Positions 56,705 through 64,000 of a DNA stretch of 64,000 bases are shown here, in pieces (within the stretch, counting starts at the first letter, position 1; every line of letters begins with the position of its first letter). The notes under the pieces are model-generated. The model saw only the letters and a program-made list of their open reading frames with translations, was not told the DNA's origin and searched no databases. Both the position numbers and the translations under genes were made by a program. Source of the stretch: Sapria himalayana (lineage: Eukaryota > Streptophyta > Magnoliopsida > Malpighiales > Rafflesiaceae); contig JAREIK010002672.1 in NCBI GenBank assembly GCA_029783825.1, forward strand, positions 182,260 to 246,259, written 5' to 3'.

Positions 56705-57978
56705 CAAAGCCTTAACTTTCTGATGGATTGTGCGGGAATAATGAGTGCTTTAAAATATGTATCTTGACTTTCCTTGCAGGTTAGCTAAAATGTAAGGGTG
56801 CTAAGATAATATGATAATATGTATTCTAACCTTAACGCTGTTATATAAAAAAGCCACAGTGAATCTTAAATAAGGATAATTTGTTGTTCCTTGTTTTGCT
56901 GCGGTTCTTGCTGCTGTAATAGGACAAGGTAATAGGGCATTCCAGCAGGTGCTGGTTTTTTTTGTGTAAGGGTGCTGTTGTTCTTGCTGTTGTTCTTGCT
57001 ACTGTTCTTGCTGCTGTTCTTGCTGCTGTTCTTGCTGCTGTTCTTGCTGCTGTTCTTGCTGCTGTTATATAAACGCTGTTATGTAATGTTTGCTTTCTAC
57101 TTCCTGAGTTGGAAGTTTTTAGTGGCAGATAAACAAAGATCCAGAAAATCCAGCAGTTGCTAGAATTGTTAAAAGAAAACTTTTGTTTGGGGTACTGTCT
57201 GTATTAATTCCAGGTTAATAGGATATGTGTGAATGTTGCGGAAAAAGCAGCTATAAGCTGTCTCTCTAAGCAGTGCTAGAGAATAAGCATGCATATCTAG
57301 AAAGTGGAAAAGTTCGGAAAAATTTAAACTCAGAGAAACTGAGATGCAGTGAAGAGACTGCATGCACCATGCGAAATGTCCCAATTCACCAGATTAGGTA
57401 AGAGCAGGTATTTTGGAATCATTATTTGACTAATGCTTGGGGTTGATTCTATTGACAAGGGGTTAGGAAGGGTAATTAGATGTATAACAGGATCTCATAG
57501 TCGCAAGTCTACTAGGTGCTTGCATAGGAAAAGTAGATTTGATTCGTATCAAGTCAGAGTCTGTTGGGTGTTTGTCTGCGCTTGTTTTTTTTGTTTGATC
57601 TATCAGATGGGTGTATAAGGGGATGCGCAAGAGAGGTAGATGCTGGAGGAGAGTCAGAGATTGCTGGTGTACTTGTCAACAAAGCGAGTCTCGGACAAAA
57701 GTAGCATGGACAAATCCACGAAGGTAAAAGAACTTTCTACAAAGCATAAGGAACGCGGAAGGTCCTGGCCATAAGGAGACCACCAGAAACTAAGGAAAGG
57801 AATAAGCTGAGGAGATAAAGAGAAGCCCTAAAATTTAGATGGAAAAATCTTCCATTTTAGCAAAATAGCTAGTGGCTTAGCTAAAATCCAACGCAATTTA
57901 CAGTCTATGAAAGTCTACCATGGGCTTTTAGTAAACTGTTAGAACGTTATGGCTCGTTTATTTTATTTATTTGTAAGT
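56705..57978 (+). other. 3' UTR of copy K
   Basis: About 1.3 kb, no supported gene. It contains the 12-bp minisatellite listed separately; the remainder shows nothing I recognise. Confidence 0.6.
56971..57066 (+). repeat. 12-bp minisatellite, CTTGCTGCTGTT-type
   Basis: Eight head-to-tail units of TTCTTGCTGCTG with early variants TTCTTGCTGTTG and TTCTTGCTACTG. A single diverged unit also lies upstream near 56900-56915 (TTGCTGCGGTTCTTGCTGCT), which could be the seed. Confidence 0.93.
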
Positions 57979-58065
57979 GGGTGTAAAGGGGAAAAGGGGT
58001 AGATCTTAGCTTGTAAAAATGATATTCCTCCGCCAAAAGAGAGGGTTATGATAAGAAAACAAACC
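57979..58065 (+). other. Conserved 3' terminal block, copy K
   Basis: GGGTGTAAAGGGGAAAAGGG, TTGTAAAAATGATATTCC, CCGCCAAAAGAGAGGGTTAT, GATAAGAAAACAAACC. Shares GATATTCC with J, and both stem halves are intact. Confidence 0.87.
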
Positions 58066-58843
58066 TTAAAAAAAAAGGAAGAAGAAGAAGAATAATAATA
58101 ATAATAATAATAATAACAATAATAAAAAGTATAGGAAGAATAAAATGAATAAGAAGAATAACAAAAATAAGAAGAATATGAAGAATAAGAATAATAAGAA
58201 AAATAACAAGAATAAGAAGAATAAGAATAAGAATAATAATAATAATAATAATAATAAAAAGAAGAATAAGAAGAATAAGAAGAATAAAAATCATACGATG
58301 AATAAAATAAAAGAAAAAAAAGAAGAATAATAAAGAAAAATGAAAAAGAAGAATAAGTAGAATAAGAAGAATATGAGAAAAAGTAGAATAAGAACAATAT
58401 TAAGAATAAGAAGAATAAGAAAAATAAGAAAAATAAAATTAATAATAAGAATAAGAAGAATAAAAAGAAAAGGAATAATAAGATGAATAATATGAAAAAA
58501 AAAGAATAAGAAGATTAAGAAAAATAAGAATATTAAGAAGAATAAGGTTTTTAAGAAGTCAAAGAATATTAAGAAGAATAATAAAAATAAGCAGTACTAG
58601 GATAATAATAAATTAAAAAAAAGGTAAGATGTTAGAGATGAATTACAAGAATTTGAAGAAAAAGAAAAATTAAAAGAATAAAAAAAATAAGAAGAATAAG
58701 AAAAATTAGAATAATAAAAAGAATAAAATAAATCAAAAGTATAAGAAGAATAAGAAGAATAAGGAGAATAAGAAGAATAAAAAGATTAAGAAGAATAAGA
58801 AGAATAAGAAGAATAAGAAGAATAAGAAGAATAAGAAGAAGAA

Positions 58844-58890
<47 letters not shown>

Positions 58891-59239
58891 TGAATAATAA
58901 GAAAATAAGAAGATAAAGAAAAATAAGAAGAATAAGAAGAATAACAAGAAAAAAAAAGAATAAGAAGACTAAAAATAAATAGAAGAATAAGAATAATAAG
59001 AATAATAAAAAGAATATGATAAAAAAAACTATAAAAAGAATATGAAGAATAAGAAGAATATGGATAATAAGAAGAATAAAAATTATAAAAAGAATATGAA
59101 GACTAAAAAAAATAAGAAGAATAATGAGAATAAGAAGAATAAGAATAATAAGAATAATAATAATAATAATAATAATAATTAAAATAAGATGTATATGAAG
59201 AATAAGAAGTGAATAAGAATAAGAAGACTAAGAAGAATA

Positions 59240-59273
<34 letters not shown>

Positions 59274-62200
59274 GACGAATAAGAATAATAAGAATAATAA
59301 GAATAATAAGAATAATGAGAATAATAGGAAGAATAAGAAGAATACGATGAATAAATAATAAGAAAAATAAGAAGAATAATAAATAAAAAAGAAAATGAAG
59401 AATAATTAGAATAAAAAGAAAAAGAAGAATATTAGAAAAAGAAGAATAAGAAGAATAATAAGAATAACAAGAATAACAAAATTAAAAAAAATAAAAAAAA
59501 TAAAATTAACAAAAAGAATAAGAAGAATAAAAAGAAAAGGAAGAATATGAAGAATAAGAAAATTAATAAGAAAAAGAAGATTAGGAAAAATAAGAATATT
59601 AAGAAAAATAAGAAAAATAACAAAAAAAATGTATAATAATAAGATTAAGGATAAAAATAAGAAGGATAAAAAGATAAAGATAAATTACAAGAATTTGAAG
59701 AAAAAAAATAATTAGAAGAATAAAAAAAATAAGAAGAATAAGAATAATAAAAAGAATAAATTAAATAATAATTATTACAAGAATAAGAAAAGTAAGGAGC
59801 ATAAGAAAAATAAAAGTATAAGAAGAATAATAAGAATAATAAGAATAAAAAAATAAAAAAGAATAATAAGAATAAGAAGAATATCAAAAATAAGAAGAAT
59901 AAGAAATATAGGAACAATATGAAGAATAAGAAGAATATGAAGTATAAGAATAATAAAAAGGATAAGAAGAATAATAAGAATAAGAAAATAAGAAGAATAA
60001 GAAGAATATTAAGAATAAGAAGAATATGAAGAATAAAAATAATATGATAAATAAAATTAAAAGAAAAATAAGAAGAATAAGAAAGAAAAAAGAAAAAGAA
60101 GAATAAGTAGAAAAAGAAGAAAAAGAAGAATATGAGAAAAAGAAGAATAAGTCGAATATTAAGAATAATAAGAATATGAAGAATTGAAATACTATAAAGA
60201 AGAATAAGAATAAGAAGAATAAGAAGATTAAAAGAATAAGATAAATAAAACAATTAGAAGAATATGAAGAATAAGAAGAATAATAAGAATAAGATGAATA
60301 TAAAAATAAGAAGAATAATAAAATAAGAAGAATAAAAAAATAAAAAATAATAATATTATTATTAATAAAATAATAAGAAGAATAAATAGAACCAAAAGAA
60401 TAAGTAAAATATTAAAATTAAGAAGAATACAAATTATATGAAGAATAAGAAAAATAAAAAAAATGAGAAGAATAAAAAGAATAAGAAGAATTAGAAAAAA
60501 TATAAGAATAAAATGGATATGAAAAATAAAAGTAATAAAAATAAAAATAAAAATAATAACAAAAGAATAAGAAAAATAAAATATAAAGAAGAATATTAAT
60601 AGTGAGAATAATAAGAATAAGAAGAATAATAAAAATAACAAGAATAAGAATAATAAGATAAATAAGAACAATAAGAAGAATAAAAAAATCAGAAGAAAAT
60701 AAAATTAAGAAAAATAAGAAGAATAAGAACAATAAGAATGAAAATAAGAATAAGAAGAATAAGAAGAATAAGAAGAATAATAAAAATAATAAGAATAATA
60801 AGAATAATAAGAATAATAAGAATAATAAGAATAATAAGAATAAGAAGAATATGAAGTATAAGTAGAATAAGAAGAATTAGTAGAATAATAAAAATTAGAA
60901 GAATAAGAAGAATAATAAGAATAAGAAAACTATGAAAAATAAGAATAATAATAATAATAATAATAATAATAAGAATAATAAGAATAATAAGAATAAAAAA
61001 AACTATGAAAAATAATATGAATAAGAAGAATAATAAGAATACAAAGAATACAATGAATAAGAAGAATACGAAAAATAAGAAAATAAGAAGAATAAGATAT
61101 ATAATATGAAAAAAAGAATAAAAAGAATAAAAAGAAAAAAAAGAAAAAAAAGAAAAAAAAGAAAAAAAAGAATAACAATAATAAGAAGAATAAGAAGAAT
61201 AAAATGAATAAGAAGATACAAAAATAAGAAAAATAAGAAGAAATATAATAAAAAAAAAGAATAAGAAGAAAAAGAAGAAAAAGAAGAAAAAAAAGAAAAA
61301 GAAAAAAAAGAAGAATAAGAAGAATAAGAAGAATAAGAAAAAAAAAGAAGAATTAGAAGAATAAGAAGCATATGAAGAATAAAAAAAAGAAGCATATGAA
61401 GAATAAAAAAACAAGAAGAATGAGAAAAATAAAAAGTATAAGAAGAATAAGAATATTAAGAAGAACAAGAAGACTAATAAGAATAAGAATAATAAAAAAA
61501 TTAGAATAATAATAAGAATAATAAGAATAATAAAAATAAGAAGAATAAGAATAATAAGTAAAATAATTAAAATAAGTAGAATAAGAAGAATAAGTAAGAT
61601 AAGAAGGATAAGAAGAATATGAATTATAACTAGAATAAGAAGAATAAGAAGTATAAGAAGAATAAGAATAATGAGAAGAATGAGAAGTATAAGAAGAACA
61701 AGAAGAATACGAAGAAAAAAAAGATTAAGAAGAATAAGAGGAAAAAGAAGAATAAGAAGAATATGAAAAATAACAATAATAAGAAAAATATGATTGAAAT
61801 GAATAATAAGAATAGAAAAAAAAACAAGAATTAGAAGAATAAAAAAAATAAGAAGGATAATATAAATAACAAGAATAATAAGAATAAGAATAAAAGAAGA
61901 ATTAGAAGAATAAAAAGAAAATGAAAAAAGAGTAGAAAAAACGAATAAGAGAATAATAAGAATCAGAAGAATAAAAAGAATTGAAGGAAAAGAAGTATAA
62001 GAAGAATAAGAAGAATAACAATAATAAGAACAATAAAAATAATAAAAAGAATTTGAAGAATAATAAGAATAAGAAGAATGAAAAGAAAAAGAATAAGTAG
62101 AATAAGAAAAAAATAATATTAAGAAGACTAACAAGAATATGAAGAACAAGATTAATAAGAATAACAAGAAGAATAAGAACAATATAAAGAATAATAAGAA

Positions 62201-64000
62201 TTTGAACAATTAAAGAATTAGAAAAATATGAAGAATTGCAGAATAAGAAGAAAATAAAAAATAAGAATAATAATAAGAATAAGAAAAATAAGAAGAAAAG
62301 AAGAAAAAGAATAAAAAAAAGAATTGGAGAATAAAAAAAAATAAAATAAATAATAATATAAAGAATAAGAAAAATAAAAAATTAAGAAGAACAAAAAAAT
62401 AAAAAGAATAATAAGAATAAGAATAATAAGAAGAATAATAATGACCAAAAGAATAAGAAGTTAAAGAAGAATAATAGAAATAAAAAGAATAAAAAGATTA
62501 TAAAAAATAAGAAGAATATAAAGAATAAGAAGAATAAGAAGAATACGAAAAATTAGAAGAATAAGATAAATTAGAAGAATAAGAAGATTAAAATGAATAA
62601 GAAAAATAGAAGTAATTAAAATAATACTAATAATAAAAGAATAAGATAAAATAAAAGAATAAGAAGAAAATTAATAGTAAAGAGAATTATAAGAATATGA
62701 GAAATATTAAGAATAACAAGAATTAGAATAATAATAATAAGAACAAAAAGAAAAATAAGAAGAATAAGAAAAATAAGAAGAATAAGAAGAATAAGAAGAA
62801 TAAATATAAGAATAATAAGAATAATAAGAAAATATGAAAAATAAGATGAATAAGGAGAATAAGAAGAATAAAAATAATAAAAAAGAAGAATAAGAAGAAA
62901 AAAAGAAAAATAAGAATAAGAAGAATTAGAAGAATTAGAAGATTAAGAACAATATTAATAATAAACAAAAAATAAGATTAATAAGAAAAATAAAAATACA
63001 TAAATAAAAAGAATAAGAAAAATAATAAAAATAAGCAGAATAAGAAGAATAATAAAAATAAGCAGAATACCAAGAATAAAAAATGAATAACTAGAATAAA
63101 AAGAATAAAAAGATTATAAAGAATAAGAAGATTAAAAAAATTATGAAGTATAAGAAGACTATGAACAATAAGAAGAATAAGAAGAATAAGAATAGTAAGA
63201 AGAATTAGAAGAAATAGAAAAATAAGAAGAATAATAAAAAAAATAAGAAAAGAAGAATAAGGAGAATAAGAAGAATAAGAAGTATAAGAAGTATAAGAAG
63301 AACAAGAAAAATATGAAGAAAAAAAAGATTAAGAAGAATAAGTGGAAAAAGAAGAATAAGAAGAATATGAAAATATGAAGAATAAAATGAATAATAAGAA
63401 TAAGAAGAATAAAAGAATAAGAAAAATAAGAAGAATAAGAAGAATAAGAAAGATATGAAGAATAAGAAGAATAATAAGAAAAAATGAATAAGAATAATAA
63501 TAGAATAAGAAGAAAATATGATTAAGAAGAATAAAAATAATAAGAATAATAAAAAGAATAATAAGAAATAGGAGAATAAGAAGAATAAGTTGAAAAATAT
63601 GAAAAAAAAAAGATTAAGAAGAATAATAAGAAAAGAAGAATAAGAAGAAAGAGGAGAATAAGAAGAATAAGAAAAATAAGAAGAATGAGAAGAATAAGAA
63701 GAATAAGTAGAAGAAAAAGAATAAGAAGAAAATAAGAATAAAAAGAATAATAAGAATAAGATGACTAACAAGAATAAAAGAATATGAAGAATAAGAATAA
63801 TAATAGAATAAGAAGAATAAGATAATTAAGAAGAATATGAAGAACATGGAGAATAAGAAAAATAAGAAAAAAAATAAGACAAAAAAGAATAAGAAGAATA
63901 ATAAAAATAATAAGAAAAGAAGAATTAGAAGAATAAGAAGAACAATAAGAATATGAAGAAAAGAAGATTAAGAAGAATTAGAATAATAAAAAAAATAAAA
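58066..64000 (+). repeat. Very long AAGAATAAG-type tail of copy K
   Basis: At least 5.9 kb of AAGAATAAG-like sequence, cut by the window edge, with (TAA)n runs at about 58092-58115, 58233-58255, 58850-58890, 59157-59178, 59249-59272 and 60945-60972. It contains long near-identical direct repeats about 1.04 and 1.6 kb apart, so it is not simple slippage. Unlike the GAA-type tails of G to J, its unit is that of the left-half tails. The many Ile/Leu/Phe open frames on the minus strand are translations of the repeat. Confidence 0.95.

Larger units (their letters stand above)
50804..58065 (+). mobile_element. LINE copy K, full length
   Basis: Plus-strand element of about 7.3 kb with the longest 5' UTR seen here (about 640 bp, with tandem repeats), ORF1, ORF2, 3' UTR and terminal block. 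It is the best-preserved full copy: ORF2 needs only about four frameshift and six stop corrections over 1300 codons, and YADD, SDH and the four RNase H acidic residues are intact. The 5' leader differs from the CTAGAGAGAGAA type of A and E. Confidence 0.93.

Noticed and set aside
57169..57618. Small open frames in the 3' UTR of K (57169-57384, 57433-57618)
   Set aside because: Short, without recognised features, and inside the element between ORF2 and the terminal block.
60689..62209. Long open frames of 80-506 codons inside the low-complexity blocks (also 20496-21446, 29911-30777, 49504-50622, 2890-3636, 38185-38821)
   Set aside because: They translate only into Ile/Leu/Phe, Ser/Tyr, Lys/Asn or Glu strings because the repeat unit has no stop in some frames; there is no domain, start context or codon structure.
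58066..64000. CRISPR array or centromeric satellite
   Set aside because: There are no spacers and no fixed-length repeat; the unit is a degenerate 6-9 base purine motif directly continuous with the LINE 3' end. A centromeric role cannot be judged from sequence alone.
1..64000. LTR retrotransposon or viral pol genes
   Set aside because: RT and RNase H are present, but in L1 order with an APE endonuclease and zf-RVT. No LTRs, protease or integrase were found, and RNase H motifs are of the plant L1 type.

Overview
The window looks like plant nuclear heterochromatin. It is AT-rich, I recognise no host gene, and it is filled by degenerate copies of one lineage of L1-type LINE retrotransposon. The domain order is the one known from land-plant L1 elements: ORF1 with a DUF4283-like domain and a CCHC knuckle, then ORF2 with an APE-type endonuclease, reverse transcriptase, a zf-RVT Cys/His segment and a C-terminal RNase H. 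No species can be named from the sequence. No protein here is free of stops or frameshifts over its full length.

There are eleven copies, called A to K from left to right. A to F (1-29577) are all on the minus strand. G to K (30693-58065) are all on the plus strand. D, E, I and K carry ORF1 and ORF2. A also has ORF1 but runs off the left edge. B, C, G, H and J are 5'-truncated inside ORF2, and F is only a 3' UTR. Between every pair of neighbours lies a low-complexity block, from about 190 bp to more than 5.9 kb. The blocks are built from AAGAATAAG-like units or GAA/TAA/GTA triplets, and the purine-rich strand is always the coding strand of the adjoining LINEs.

The layout is: A 1-2905, repeat, B 4046-7515, repeat, C 8280-12949, repeat, D 13497-19845, repeat, E 21428-28236, repeat, F 28443-29577, repeat; a pyrimidine-to-purine switch at about 30030; repeat, G 30693-34396, repeat, H 34721-38292, repeat, I 38813-45898, repeat, J 46126-49560, repeat, K 50804-58065, then a repeat tail running to the right edge.

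Eight copies end in the same roughly 85 bp terminal block, although their upstream 3' UTRs look unrelated, and the repeat tail begins directly after it. The simplest reading is a LINE that reverse-transcribes from a conserved 3' signal, adds a purine microsatellite tail in place of plain poly(A), and re-inserts into the tails of earlier copies. That would build head-to-tail arrays. The targeting model is inference; the orientation rule and the conserved terminus are visible in the sequence.
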